64,000 nt of DNA from Nitrobacter hamburgensis X14 (GCF_000013885.1 NC_007959.1:124001-188000), one strand, 5' to 3'. Counted from the first letter of the stretch, positions 35,868-44,475 are shown. Notes: generated by a model from the letters alone, not told the origin. Made by a program: numbers and translations.

Positions 35868-36508
35868 TTGTTAAGGAGAGTCCTCGGCAAGGCGAGTGGC
35901 GGCGTGAAGCGCGCGGCTGGCAAGGCCGTCCAATCCGGATTCGAAAATGCCAAGGATGCGGTGTTGTCGGCGGCCGATGCCGCCGCAAAGAGCGTGTCCC
36001 AGGCGGATCTCGGCAAATCCGCCGACGACATGACGCGAGATGTGTCCGAAAGACTGAAGGAAGCAGCCGACGACATCGTATCCGCGGATCCGACGCCGCA
36101 AACGCGATCAAAGATCGGTTCGGAGAAGGGGTCACTTACGCGCGCGAGAGTTTCAGCGAGGCGGCCGACGCGCTGCCCCCGAAGGAGACCATGGCGAAGG
36201 TCCAATCCTCCCTTTCCGATCTGCTCGAGAGACAGCCGCTGGTGCTCGGCGCCATAGGTTTGGCGGTCGGGGTTGCCGTTGCAGGGGCGTTCACTGCGTC
36301 GGATCTCGAAAATGAATGGGTCGGTGAAGTCAGTGACCGCGTCAAAGAGGACCTGAAGGCACGTGCCGGAGCCGTCTCGCATAGCGTGCGAGAGGCTTCC
36401 GACACGCTAAAGGCCGAACTTGGTGACATCGGATCGGAAGCCGTAGATCGGCTGCGCGAGACCGGCCGCAACGCGATGAATGCAGCCCGTGGGAAGGCGA
36501 GCGCATAA
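35868..36508 (+). pseudogene. DUF3618/ElaB-like membrane-associated stress protein, frameshifted
   Basis: The first frame (from TTG 35868) reads LGKASGGVKRAAGKAVQSGF, ENAKDAVLSAADAAAKSV and SERLKEAADDIVSADP. After one base near 36,090 the protein continues as DAANAIKDRFGEGVTYARES, DLLERQPLVLGAIGLAVGVA (one transmembrane helix) and VREASDTLKAELGDIGSEAV. Amphipathic Ala/Lys repeats with one membrane helix are typical of stress-related DUF883/DUF3618-like proteins. The single-base break may be a real mutation or a sequencing error. Confidence 0.65.
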
Positions 36509-36595
36509 GTTCGAACCGCCTCGACAGGAGAGCACGCCGTGACATCCTCGCACAGCTGACCAGAGACTAAGGTTCATCTTTTAACGGAGAAAGTC

Positions 36596-36796
36596 ATGAG
36601 CCGAGAAATGCCATCCCGATCGGTGGCGACGTCAGCCACTGCAGGAGACCCGGCGGCATCAGCTCCAGCATCGGCAATTTTGAAAGAAGAAGGGTCGGTC
36701 GATTGTTCAAAAGGGGTTTGGCCTCACTTTTCATCCTCGTGTCTTCGAAATGATCATGGGACTGAGGTTCGTTTAATCACAGCCAACCGTCGTTGA
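36596..36796 (+). CDS. Possible small protein of unknown function
   Basis: ATG 36596 follows AACGGAGAAAGTC, a fair ribosome-binding site, and gives 66 residues (MSREMPSRSVATSATAGDPA...). The sequence is rich in Ala and Ser and has no recognisable domain. It may be the start of a gene that was cut by the rearrangements seen just downstream. Confidence 0.3.
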   Translation: MSREMPSRSVATSATAGDPAASAPASAILKEEGSVDCSKGVWPHFSSSCLRNDHGTEVRLITANRR

Positions 36797-36852
36797 TAAA
36801 TGGACGACGGTCCCCTGAGCAAAAAGAGCTCGGCCTACCTTTGGATAAAGCG

Positions 36853-36957
36853 ATGAAAGACTTTGCCAATGCATCCTTCTCGCCGGAGGTCGTGGCGATC
36901 CTAAGATCCGCCATGGATGCGGCCGTCGAAACACTTCCCGAGCCCGTGAGTTCAGCC
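36853..36957 (+). pseudogene. Truncated small rhizobial hypothetical protein
   Basis: The frame reads MKDFANASFSPEVVAILRSA, MDAAVETLPEPVSSA and then loses its family pattern. Small proteins of this type in Bradyrhizobium start with a similar MKDFANA-x-FDPE motif and are about 65-75 residues. Here unrelated sequence starts near 36,958, so the C-terminal half is lost. It marks the left border of the conjugation-gene debris. Confidence 0.45.
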
Positions 36958-37089
36958 AATGACCCGGTCGCTCCGCGGCGTTCTGATAGCTTCGGCCGCG
37001 AATTGCCATCGTTTTTTTCTTATCGGCCAAGTGCAATTAGAAAGAGGTCGGATTTGCACCTCGAACAATAATTCCGCTCCGGTCGGCGA

Positions 37090-37590
37090 CAGGCCGCCGC
37101 CCCATTTGAGTGCGGTCGGCACCGTGACCGATGTGGTCTTGAAGCCGCCGGAGCCCGCGAAGACGATGCCATGTGAGGAGCCGAAGGAGGCATCGAAGCA
37201 GAGCAGCGGGGATTTGCCGCCGGCTCCCCATGTGTCCACCTCGTCGGCGCGAAAGGCCCGGTCGGCGACCGCGTCTCGATCGACGCGATAACGCTCGCCG
37301 ACCACGATGCCGCCCGTATCGGGAAACAGCCGCGCGGCCTCGGTCATTGGCATCCAGTCGGACTCGCCATGGATGGCCCGTCGTCCCCGGATGCGGCGCG
37401 GCGTCCGCGAACGCGGCATTGCCGCGCATCGCCACCCGCAATCCGAACACGGCCACGAGCGCCGCGATCGTCGCGCCGATCACGGTCGAGGGATCGGCAT
37501 AGGCGAGCAGCCGGTCTCCGGCCGGCACGGCGTTGGGGAGCCGTAGCGGCTGAATTCTCGTGGCGCCGCCCCGCATTTTCTGGTGAAGAG
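37090..37590 (-). pseudogene. traG: traG N-terminal fragment (conjugative coupling protein)
   Basis: The minus strand carries the early part of a VirD4/TraG-type coupling ATPase: AGDRLLAYADPSTVIGATIA, ALVAVFGLRVAMRGNAAFAD, RRIRGRRAIHGESDWMP, ARLFPDTGGIVVGERYRVDR, GGKSPLLCFDASFGSSHGIV and FAGSGGFKTTSVTVPTALKW (Walker A region). A frame change occurs near 37,385. Sequence after LKWGGGL is foreign, so the Walker B domain is lost. In Ti/Sym-type plasmids traG follows traC and traD in the same direction; here it points the opposite way. Confidence 0.8.
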
Positions 37591-37604
37591 CACCAAGTCC
37601 CGGA

Positions 37605-37758
37605 AGACATTACGACGTCCGTGCGGATCGAAGAGGCCGCTCTGCTGTCGGCCTTCGAGGAGGTAGCGAGCAGGTTTCGCAAAAGCGGCGGCCGGACGTC
37701 GAAGGCGGCCACGGGCGTCGCATCTGGCGCGTCTGCGGGCGCGGCTCAAGAGGGCTGA
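37605..37758 (+). pseudogene. traC: traC C-terminal fragment
   Basis: The plus strand reads VRIEEAALLSAFEEVASRFR, KSGGRTSKAATGVASGASAG and stops at 37,758. This fits the end of the small conjugation protein TraC of rhizobial traCDG operons (acidic helix, AFEELAxRF, Ala/Gly-rich tail). The N-terminal two thirds are gone. It directly precedes traD. Confidence 0.6.
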
Positions 37759-37762
37759 GCGG

Positions 37763-37954
37763 ATGCGCCGCTCCGATTCCGTGGAGGCCCGCAAGAAGGA
37801 CACGCGGGAGAAGATCGAGCTCGGCGGCCTGATCGCCAAGGCCGGGCTGCGCTACGAGAAGCGCGCGCTGCTGCTCGGCCCTGCTGCTCGATGCCAAGGC
37901 TCGTCTTCACGGTAACGAGACGGAGCGCGGGCGCCTGACGGCGAAAGGCCGATG
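37763..37954 (+). pseudogene. traD: traD, frameshifted
   Basis: From ATG 37763 the frame reads RKKDTREKIELGGLIAKAGL, RYEKRALLLG, the signature of the small TraD protein. A one-base loss near 37,880 shifts the rest, which continues in another frame as ALLLDAKARLHGNETERGRL, TAKGR and stops at 37,954. Both halves together give a normal-length TraD of about 64 residues. traG should follow but does not. Confidence 0.7.
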
Positions 37955-38690
37955 ATTTGGGTTCGCGCGTGAAACCTCCACCCAGCCTCGAGACAAGGTA
38001 CGCCGGACGGCAATGGCGTCCTTCGATCACTGTCCTGCCGCGGCATGCTTGTCGGAAGTCGGAGCGGCCTCCGCCGCGTCTGGACTGGCCTACTTTTACT
38101 CCGCCCAAGTGTCCGGGTTTTGCTCCGCCGTTGACAAATAATCGCGCGTACGGCGACAGGTCCGACAGCAATTCGACGTCGAGACAAGCTCACGGTCAAC
38201 GCGCTCAAGGTGGCGCGCCTCTTGGTGCCAGGCCTGAGATCTTCACACGTCTTTCCTGGAACGCGCTGGTGCACTTGGCGTCGCCTGCGCTCACAGCGGC
38301 CGCTCGGGAGGCGCTGGAGCGGCGCACACTTGCTGGCGAGAAGATCGGCGCGCCCGAGATCCGTGCAGCGCGCGAGGCGCTCAGAGCAGGTAAGGGGCAT
38401 CAGACCAACCAGCGGGCGCGGCGGATGGCGGTGTGACTGCGGCTCGGCGCCAACAGGCGCAGGCCGACCACCGCTTTTGTCCGGGAGACTTTCAGGCAGC
38501 GCAGGAAACCAGCGAGGCATTCCTTGAGATCGGGCTAAAACAAACCCGCCGGCGCGGGAATGAGCACGGACGGGTCCGGCCGGGACACCGCAACCCCATC
38601 CAGGAACCCTTACGCTGGGAGTGGCTACAGACCCGTCCGCACTGGCAACGCCGCGAACAGAGGGTGCGTTCCGGATAGAGGGGCCCCACC

Positions 38691-38723
38691 AAAAAGGCCC
38701 GCCGGAAGGAGCAACGGCGGGCC
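38691..38723 (-). terminator. Hairpin followed by T-run (minus strand)
   Basis: GGCCCGCCG (38,696-38,704) and CGGCGGGCC (38,715-38,723) form a 9-bp perfect stem with a 10-base loop; on the minus strand it is followed by TTTTT. It looks like a rho-independent terminator, perhaps left from a lost gene. Confidence 0.6.
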
Positions 38724-38868
38724 TGATCGGGTTCGGGGTTGTGTGAGGTGCTGGTTCTTCCCCCATCCGGTAAATGCGGCCCGCTGTAAGACGTTCCTAT
38801 AAAAGAGCCAGAGCGAACTCTAAGTTTGGAGCAAGACAATCCGGCCCCGGCGAGGTTTTCTATAATGG

Positions 38869-38891
38869 AAAAGGCCGCCCAGTGGGCGGCC
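38869..38891 (-). terminator. Terminator of the gene at 38,926
   Basis: GGCCGCCC (38,873-38,880), a 3-base loop and GGGCGGCC (38,884-38,891) form a perfect 8-bp stem followed on the minus strand by TTTT. It lies 35 bp after the stop of the minus-strand gene ending at 38,926. Confidence 0.65.
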
Positions 38892-38925
38892 TTCATGTAA
38901 GGGTTAGCGCGACTGCGCGGCTCGA

Positions 38926-39258
38926 TTAGGGTCCGCCGCTGAATCCGGTTTTTTCTTGGCCCCGAGGGTTGTTGTCCGGATCATCTTCCTCTACGGCCTT
39001 CCTGATTTCGGCCTTTCGGGTGGCTTCATCCTGCTCCTGCTGCACCCGCGGCCTCTCGCCTCGGTTCTGCTGTTGGTCAGGGTTGTTCTGATTCATAGAC
39101 GTCTGGTCGGGATATCCAGGGTCTGGGTTCGGCGTGTTTGCGGGCGCCGGTGGACGCCCCTGGCGCATGTTATTAGGGGCCGCCGGCGGATGAACACCTT
39201 GCGGGTCCTGATGCACATCTTGGCCCACACTGGGCCGCGTTTCGGGATCGTTGCTCAT
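38926..39258 (-). CDS. Disordered Pro/Gln/Asn-rich small protein
   Basis: ATG 39258 has a GGAG site eight bases upstream and gives 110 residues; ATG 39276 is less likely. The protein is nearly free of hydrophobic residues: PPAAPNNMRQGRPPAPANTP, SMNQNNPDQQQNRGERPRVQ, ending ARGQEKTGFSGGP-like (PRGQEKTGFSGGP). It should be intrinsically disordered. No function is known; similar short hydrophilic proteins are common in Bradyrhizobium. It has a good terminator. Confidence 0.6.
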   Translation of the reverse strand: MSNDPETRPSVGQDVHQDPQGVHPPAAPNNMRQGRPPAPANTPNPDPGYPDQTSMNQNNPDQQQNRGERPRVQQEQDEATRKAEIRKAVEEDDPDNNPRGQEKTGFSGGP

Positions 39259-39426
39259 AGGGACGCTCCTTTCCACGTTGTGAAGACATCAATCCCTCAA
39301 CTAGCCCTTCGTTCCTTTGCGGCGCGCGCCCGGCGCTGCTTGGGCCTCTCAGAGGCATACAGGCCGTCCCAACACAAACGTCAGCGGCGCGCGCCGGCGT
39401 TCGTAGCATTGGTGAGGCGGCAGCAT

Positions 39427-39564
39427 TCAGCGTAAAAGTCCGAGGCTGGCCGCCACAATCAGTCCGACCGCCACGAGCGCCGCTACAAATCCAAAGCCGC
39501 CGACGGCAAGGAACAGATTGTCGGTCGGCCCCTGGGGCATTGGGCTTTCCCTGTCTTCATCCAT
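39427..39564 (-). CDS. 45-residue single-helix membrane protein
   Basis: ATG 39564, preceded by AAGGATGAGTTCAT, opens a 45-codon frame: MDEDRESPMPQGPTDN, then one long hydrophobic helix (FLAVGGFGFVAALVAVGLIV and AASLGLL) and a final Arg. The acidic head, single helix and ribosome-binding site make it a credible small membrane protein, though no family is recognised. It lies next to the HIG1-like gene on the same strand, about 40 bp downstream. Confidence 0.6.
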   Translation of the reverse strand: MDEDRESPMPQGPTDNLFLAVGGFGFVAALVAVGLIVAASLGLLR

Positions 39565-39604
39565 ATGAACTCATCCTTATTTTTTGGTACCGGTGAGGAC
39601 CCTA

Positions 39605-39802
39605 TTACTGTGTGCCCATTACCCAGATCGTCGCCATGGTGATGACAATCGCGATGAACTGTAGGAGGATCCGCATTCGCATTAGGTTCTGCGAGCGGGT
39701 GGGACTGCCACCGCGCATCATGTTTGTGAGGCCCATCAGCAGCACCGCCGCGACGGAGGCTAGTGAGATTGGCACCAAAACTTGGCTAAGGAATGTGATC
39801 AT
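39605..39802 (-). CDS. HIG1-like twin transmembrane protein
   Basis: The 65-residue protein has two helices: LVPISLASVAAVLLMGLTNM and LLQFIAIVITMATIWVM. They are joined by MRGGSPTRSQNLMRMRI. This matches the HIG1 domain pattern (small-x-G-L-x-N-M-x-RGG, SQ-x-LM-R-x-R). HIG1 proteins (Rcf1 in mitochondria) associate with cytochrome c oxidase and respond to low oxygen. In this window an oxidase operon exists far away, so a link is only a possibility. Confidence 0.75.
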   Translation of the reverse strand: MITFLSQVLVPISLASVAAVLLMGLTNMMRGGSPTRSQNLMRMRILLQFIAIVITMATIWVMGTQ

Positions 39803-39888
39803 GGGCAGTTGGATCTCACCGCTAGATCTCTAGCAACTGTGTGGGCGGAGATGAGTTCCTAGCCACGTGAGGTGCGTCGCGGCTACAT

Positions 39889-39919
39889 CAAAAAGGCCCA
39901 CCGTGGGGGCTGGCGGGCC
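39889..39919 (-). repeat. Second copy of the GGCCCRCC hairpin
   Basis: AAAAAGGCCCACC ... GGCGGGCCTAATCGGG mirrors the hairpin at 38,691 (AAAAAGGCCCGCC ... GGCGGGCCTGATCGGG), including bases outside the stem. The stem has one mismatch. The shared flanks suggest a repeat unit rather than two independent terminators. Confidence 0.5.
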
Positions 39920-40041
39920 TAATCGGGACCGGGAATTTGGCGGGTGGGAGCAAGTTCCAGAATCGGACCTCCGATCTGGTCCATCAAATAGAAGTAATTC
40001 CGCTGGCGTTCCCGAGGCCTTCCTCAGCAGGGAGAAGCGCC

Positions 40042-40239
40042 ATGGCAAAACGCTTCCAGCAAATCAAGACATTGACTGAGCGGCTCGGCGAGTTCGCCCA
40101 AAACGCGCGCGACGAAGCCAAAAGGTTGGAACCGGGAGGACCTGAGCGTCAAGCGCTATTGGAGAAAGCTCGCAAAGCCGATGCTACGAGCGAGCTTAAA
40201 GCATGGGTCAACTCTCCCGGCTTGCAGAGGCCTAAATAG
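40042..40239 (+). CDS. Small conserved protein, paralogue of 40,653
   Basis: ATG 40042 follows AGGGAGAAGCGCC and gives 65 residues: LTERLGEFAQNARDEAKRLE, GPERQALLEKARKADATSEL, KAWVNSPGLQRPK. The pattern (helix, GPER-x2-LL-x-KA-x3-D, WVNSPGLQ) is a family of short proteins frequent in Bradyrhizobium with unknown role. It shares the ending with the next small gene. Confidence 0.65.
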   Translation: MAKRFQQIKTLTERLGEFAQNARDEAKRLEPGGPERQALLEKARKADATSELKAWVNSPGLQRPK

Positions 40240-40652
40240 AGGCCATCATCCGCGTGGACAGTCGAACACGAGCAACAAAGAAGCGCAGTTTAAAAAGGCA
40301 CATTTTGATCATTCGCTTCCCTAGCGATGAGGTCGATGATTGCTCATCGCCGGGCAATCATAAAATATTACATCCTCATTTCATCCGTGTTCGAATTGCA
40401 GAACGTGGCGGGCCGTCGCTGCGGATGCAACCGCGCGAAAATTGCTGAACATTTTGGCAATCCTACGAGTAGGAATAAAATGTCCAGAACCGAACCTCCC
40501 GATTCGTTCCGCCCCATGTCGTTAAATAATTCAGTAGCGTCCCAAAGATTGGGACCGCACACTCTGCTCATCAGCGCACGGCTCTTGGCAAATATTGGTC
40601 ACGAGAACGCTAGCTGCGCACCCGCCTTCCTCGAAGCGAAAGGAGCAGTGCC
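40240..40652. other. A+T-richer stretch without a clear gene
   Basis: About 410 bp between the two paralogous small genes. It is clearly less G+C-rich than its surroundings. A frame from 40,254 (64 residues, basic) has no start signal or match. Regulatory sequence for the second gene could lie at its end (AAAGGAG near 40,638). Confidence 0.4.
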
Positions 40653-40835
40653 GTGCAGCAGATCGATCTTCCACTTCACGGTCTTTCTGAACTTGCAGCT
40701 GACATCCGCGAAAAGATCAGCTCGCTTCCATATGGACCCGAGCGACACACAATGCTGAAAGCAATCTGGCAGAGCGATGACGCCGCAAAACTTGAGCAAT
40801 GGGTAAACTCACTGGGATTACAGCTGTCAAAGTAA
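40653..40835 (+). CDS. Small conserved protein, paralogue of 40,042
   Basis: GTG 40653, eight bases or so after AAAGGAG, opens a 60-residue frame: LSELAADIREKISSLPYGPE, RHTMLKAIWQSDDAAKLEQW and VNSLGLQLSK. It aligns with the protein at 40,042 (GPER, LLK/MLK, WVNS-x-GLQ) and so is a diverged duplicate. Its function is unknown. Confidence 0.65.
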   Translation: MQQIDLPLHGLSELAADIREKISSLPYGPERHTMLKAIWQSDDAAKLEQWVNSLGLQLSK

Positions 40836-41030
40836 ACGGCCGCACTTCCTCGCTCGGATCAGCGAATGCGTTGGCGCCCCGCGCGTCGGTCCCCCCGTGG
40901 TCGCGCGGTGGCCGGTTATTATGGAGATATGTTCCGCGTCACAATGTGGACGCACCAGTCCACACTTCCAAGGAGTGGAAGGAGATGTGCTTTGTTTAAG
41001 TTCGAATCAAACTCGACGACGTCGGGTGCT

Positions 41031-41249
41031 ATGCCGCGCTACTACTTCCACGTCGTAGGACCGGCGGACCTTCGTGATCGCTTTGGACTGATACGTTGCG
41101 ACGATGCCGCTGCGATCGCTTGGGCACAAAATGTCGCTGATGCATTACAGAAACGCCATGCATCAGCCTCTGTTGTGGTTATAATGCATGAGGACGGTCG
41201 AGAGATTGCACGGATTCCAGCTCCTCATGCTCTTGAGCCACTTGGCTAG
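41031..41249 (+). CDS. DUF6894-like small protein
   Basis: ATG 41031 gives 72 residues starting MPRYYFHVVGPADLRDRFGL, then DDAAAIAWAQNVADALQKRH and a strand VVVIMHEDGREIARIP. The start 'MPRYYFHV' followed by D-x-G and an AA-x-A-x-A helix is the DUF6894 pattern widespread in Bradyrhizobium and Methylobacterium. The role is unknown. It is a single gene with no evident operon. Confidence 0.7.
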   Translation: MPRYYFHVVGPADLRDRFGLIRCDDAAAIAWAQNVADALQKRHASASVVVIMHEDGREIARIPAPHALEPLG

Positions 41250-41500
41250 GTCGTCCGCCACATAACTCGATCCATTGTCGCTCAGAAGACAGCGGTTGTG
41301 TGATCGAGGCCGGAGGCCGAGAGTGCTTGGTCGAGCGTGGCCGTGACGTCAGAGGCACACATCGTGGGACCCAGTCTCCAGGCCACGACAGATAAAACCA
41401 GCCCCAGCCGATCATCTTCAAGTAGGGTCTTTAATTGATCATCGACGCTCGGTAAGTTTGTAGCGTATGGCCACCTGCAAGGTTCTTTTCGAAGTCGCCC
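41205..41500 (-). pseudogene. Integrase-core transposase fragment (IS3-like)
   Basis: On the minus strand LVLSVVAWRLGPTMCASDVT, ATLDQALSASGLDHTTAV is followed, in another frame, by LLSDNGSSYVADDLAKWLK. This is the region around the second catalytic Asp (SDNGSSY) of IS3-family orfB. A frameshift lies near 41,288 and both ends are missing. Confidence 0.65.
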
Positions 41501-41659
41501 CAATTTGGCGCTTCATCTCGGCATTCAAGGCACCGGAATCCGAAATGTGAAGTTCGCGATGCATTTGCCCGCATGTACCTCGATCGGGTTTTCCCGGTAG
41601 CCTGCCGCTCTGACCGGATACGAACTGTCGCCGGCGCTGTTGGCGCGGGACTTTCTGAT

Positions 41660-42116
41660 CAGGCCTCCCTGGACTCGAACTCTGTGCCGTCTGTCCAGAT
41701 AGCATGCATGATCACTGCCAGGTTCCGGGCCAAGGCTACGACGGCCTTCTTATGGCTCGTGCGCTTCTTTATGGCGTTGGCCCATTCTTTCAGGTGCTGC
41801 CCAGGCCAGATTTCACCCGGCATAGCAAGCTGTTGGCCGCTTCATAAAGGATTGTGCGCAACATTCGATCGCCTCGCCAGGATATCCGGCCACCATAATC
41901 AATCTCGCGCGATTGGTATCGTCTTGACGTTAACCCAATGTATGCTCCGACCGACTTGGATCGGGCAACAAACCGATCTACTGTATCGCGACGCACGAGT
42001 TCTGCGGCCAGCATCACGGCTGCAAGCAACGCTGTCAGCTTGATTGCAGTTCCGATGGCGAAAGGATTGCTGATTTGAAGTTCAGGCGTCTCCTGCTGGA
42101 CATTTCTGAACAACAT
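41660..42116 (-). pseudogene. IS110-family transposase C-terminal fragment
   Basis: The minus strand reads FVARSKSVGAYIGLTSRRYQ, SREIDYGGRISWRGDRMLRT and ILYEAANSLLCRVKSG, then after a frameshift near 41,815 WANAIKKRTSHKKAVVALAR and NLAVIMHAIWTDGTEF. These are hallmarks of the C-terminal (transposase-20) domain of IS110/IS1111 enzymes. The N-terminal DEDD domain is absent. Confidence 0.75.
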
Positions 42117-42506
42117 AGGGTTAGTCGTCTATCCTATCCAACATCAGATCGGCGCGCCCAGGAGCTGCCGGTCTGGCTGCGCATCTGGCACCCGACCCAT
42201 GGTGGTATAAAATCTCAAACGCAGATCAGCGGGTTCGGTTTGAGCAAGGACAACGTTTTGAGGTTCCACACCTAGATGGCGCAAAGCGGCTCGTGCTCTA
42301 CGGCCGGCACGCGAAACTCGCGGGCGAAGGGGGTATCACCGGCGGGTCGAAGGTTCGCGCCCTTCTTGGCATATTCAAATCGGATTGGCGCCTCTCCTGA
42401 ATTCAAGTTCGAACCGGCAATCGTATGTCACCCGCGCTCGCCCCGTCTCCGCAATCCGACCAGGTCGCATGGGGGCAAGCGCCACCGGGCAGGACCAAGG
42501 AATGAA
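42117..42506. other. Upstream region of the histidine kinase
   Basis: About 390 bp between the IS110 relic and the kinase start. The kinase frame stays open back to 42,276 but this part (SCSTAGTRNSRAKGVSPAGR...) has no family character, so I treat it as leader. No clear promoter motif is visible. Confidence 0.4.
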
Positions 42507-44171
42507 GTGGCTGACAGCAACCCGCAATTGAAAGCGCCGGTTGACACACCGTGCGATGTTAAGCTTGAGACTGACGGAGGGGAAGTTAAAGCCGAGGCCA
42601 AAGCCGTAACGATGATCAACTGGTTCAAGACTCCGACCAACCCACGCTGGGCTTGGTTTTATTTTCTGATGTTTGGTGGAACTTACTCGGTACTCTGCAT
42701 TTTCGGTGCCCTCACGGCAAACGATAAGATCTTGTCGTTGATCTGGCCCGCCAACCCGTTCATGCTCGGTATGCTCATGCGCTTTTCTTTATTGGCGCTT
42801 CCCCTGGGCTGGGTCGCTTGTCTTGCCGGATTCGCAATCGCGATCCCGATTATCGGTTGCGGGCTTATGACAGGCGCGGGTCTGGCCGCATATAATTTCG
42901 GTGTCGTGGTCATCGGCTATGTCTTGCTATCCAGGCTCGATCGGGTCGACCAGCGTCTCCAGCGCCTGACTTCGGTTTTCTACCTGCTCTTTGCGGTGGG
43001 CGCCGCGTCCATATTCGCCGGCATCGTTGGCTCAATCATGATCGGTCCTTTATTCCATGATCCGGCAGCAGTAAGCTCCTTTCGGTACTGGTTTTCCGTC
43101 GAGCTAATAAACCAGCTGGCTTTTTTGCCGATAATCCTGTCCTACCCGGAAGGCCGTAAATGGGGGCGGCGGCAACTGCCGCAGCCGACCTTTCACGACC
43201 AAGCGCCGATTATTGTGTTGGTGCTCTCGGTCGTCACGGGGATCTTTTTCGGAGGAGTAGGAGCTCTCGCATTCCCTGTACCGGCCCTTCTCTGGTGCGC
43301 AATTTCCTATCGCGTGTTTCTGACGGCCTTACTGACCTTCGCATTCTGTATATGGGCGATCATGGCGACAACGTTGGGCTACATTGACGTGTCGCATGTC
43401 GATCAATCGCTAGTGCTGTCGATCAGCATGGGGGCTGCACTTATTACTCTGGGCCCGCTCATCATCTCCACGACCACTGCGACGAGAAATGAAATCCTTG
43501 ACCAGCTCAGGCAGCTGGCGGCCGAGCGTGAGATTGTGGCCAATGAACTTGATCATCGGATCAAGAATCTGTTCGCGCTCGTCAACGGGCTGATCAGCCT
43601 GTCAGTCCGTGGCAAACCCGAGATGAAACCGCTGGCAGACACACTGAGAAACCGGCTCGTGGCATTACACCATGCGCATGGTCTTGTTCGCATTCGCACC
43701 GGGACCGCGTCGTCTGACGCTGCCGGGGGATTCACTTCACTCAAGGAGTTCATCGGTACCCTGCTTCGGCCTTATGAGGATGGTGAAGACAAACACTTCG
43801 TCGTCGATGGCGATGAAGTGTTCATCCATGGTAGAACCGTTACGCCGCTGGCTCTCGTTTTCCACGAACTAGCGACAAATTCGACCAAGTATGGTGCGTT
43901 GAATGATCCGGACGGCGCCTTGGGCGTCCATATCAGCCGCGGCATTGACGACCTGCGTATCAAGTGGATCGAGAGGGTGCCGGTGAAGACGGGCTATTCT
44001 GATGCCGCGGACAGTGGCTTTGGTTCGAAGCTTCTGGATCTTACAATCAACAAACAATTGCAAGGCAGCTATGCCCGTACCTATCCAGAAGGCGGCATGG
44101 ATATCGAGATCATTCTGCCGGGCAAACTGTTTGGCGACATCCCATCCAATCCTTCCCTCTTGTCATCGTAG
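42507..44171 (+). CDS. MASE1-like membrane sensor, HWE-type histidine kinase
   Basis: GTG 42507, five bases after AAGGAATGAA begins, gives 554 residues; ATG 42612 is an alternative. About eight transmembrane helices (residues 40-320) form a MASE1-like sensor. Then comes a short coiled linker (LDQLRQLAAEREIVANELDH), with the phospho-accepting His in ELDHRIKNLFALVNGLISLS near 350, and an ATPase domain with HELATNSTKYGAL and the W-x-E signature KWIERV of HWE kinases. No response regulator is adjacent, so it is an orphan here. The signal is unknown. The gene looks intact although surrounded by IS debris. Confidence 0.85.
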   Translation: MADSNPQLKAPVDTPCDVKLETDGGEVKAEAKAVTMINWFKTPTNPRWAWFYFLMFGGTYSVLCIFGALTANDKILSLIWPANPFMLGMLMRFSLLALPLGWVACLAGFAIAIPIIGCGLMTGAGLAAYNFGVVVIGYVLLSRLDRVDQRLQRLTSVFYLLFAVGAASIFAGIVGSIMIGPLFHDPAAVSSFRYWFSVELINQLAFLPIILSYPEGRKWGRRQLPQPTFHDQAPIIVLVLSVVTGIFFGGVGALAFPVPALLWCAISYRVFLTALLTFAFCIWAIMATTLGYIDVSHVDQSLVLSISMGAALITLGPLIISTTTATRNEILDQLRQLAAEREIVANELDHRIKNLFALVNGLISLSVRGKPEMKPLADTLRNRLVALHHAHGLVRIRTGTASSDAAGGFTSLKEFIGTLLRPYEDGEDKHFVVDGDEVFIHGRTVTPLALVFHELATNSTKYGALNDPDGALGVHISRGIDDLRIKWIERVPVKTGYSDAADSGFGSKLLDLTINKQLQGSYARTYPEGGMDIEIILPGKLFGDIPSNPSLLSS

Positions 44172-44475
44172 TTCAGCGCGAACTGCATTCGCATGACGTG
44201 GTGCATGCGCTCCGTAACCTGCCGCGCGGATCGCCGCCTGTAGGCTTCCGGTCCTTTCTCTGTCGTCAGTCGGCCGAGGAAGGCGAGGTAGGAGCCGACC
44301 TCGAAAGGCCGTAACAGGTCGGTCGGCAAGCCGTGGTAAATGGTGCCGATCCAGTTGGCCTCATTTAAGGGAGCGTGCTGATTATCCGATATTGAAACGA
44401 ACGGCGCGTCGGGAAAGCGGCGGCGCGGCGCTGCGGATGCCGGGACATCTAAGTCCGACGCCGAAAACGGCGCCA
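44172..44475 (-). pseudogene. Glycosyltransferase (GT4) fragment and flanking debris
   Basis: From about 44,425 to 44,245 the minus strand reads RRRFPDAPFVSISDNQHAPL, NEANWIGTIYHGLPTDLLRP and GSYLAFLGRLTTEKGPEA. This is the middle of a GT4-type glycosyltransferase (the HGLP and FLGR-x-xxEKGP segments). Neither the start nor the nucleotide-sugar binding end is present. The remaining bases to the kinase stop and the IS3 border carry nothing recognisable. Confidence 0.6.

Larger units (their letters stand above)
37955..38925 (+). other. About 970 bp of eroded sequence, no confident gene
   Basis: A plus-strand frame near 38,250-38,400 reads LSWNALVHLASPALTAAARE and ERRTLAGEKIGAPEIRAARE, which vaguely recalls ParB/DUF3102-like plasmid proteins, but starts and ends in noise. 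Long frames on both strands here are arginine-rich shadows. Two terminator-like hairpins lie at the right end. Confidence 0.3.

Noticed and set aside
37852..38766. 304-codon minus-strand frame
   Set aside because: Arginine- and proline-rich composition typical of an antisense frame in G+C-rich DNA, no motif, and it overlaps traD.
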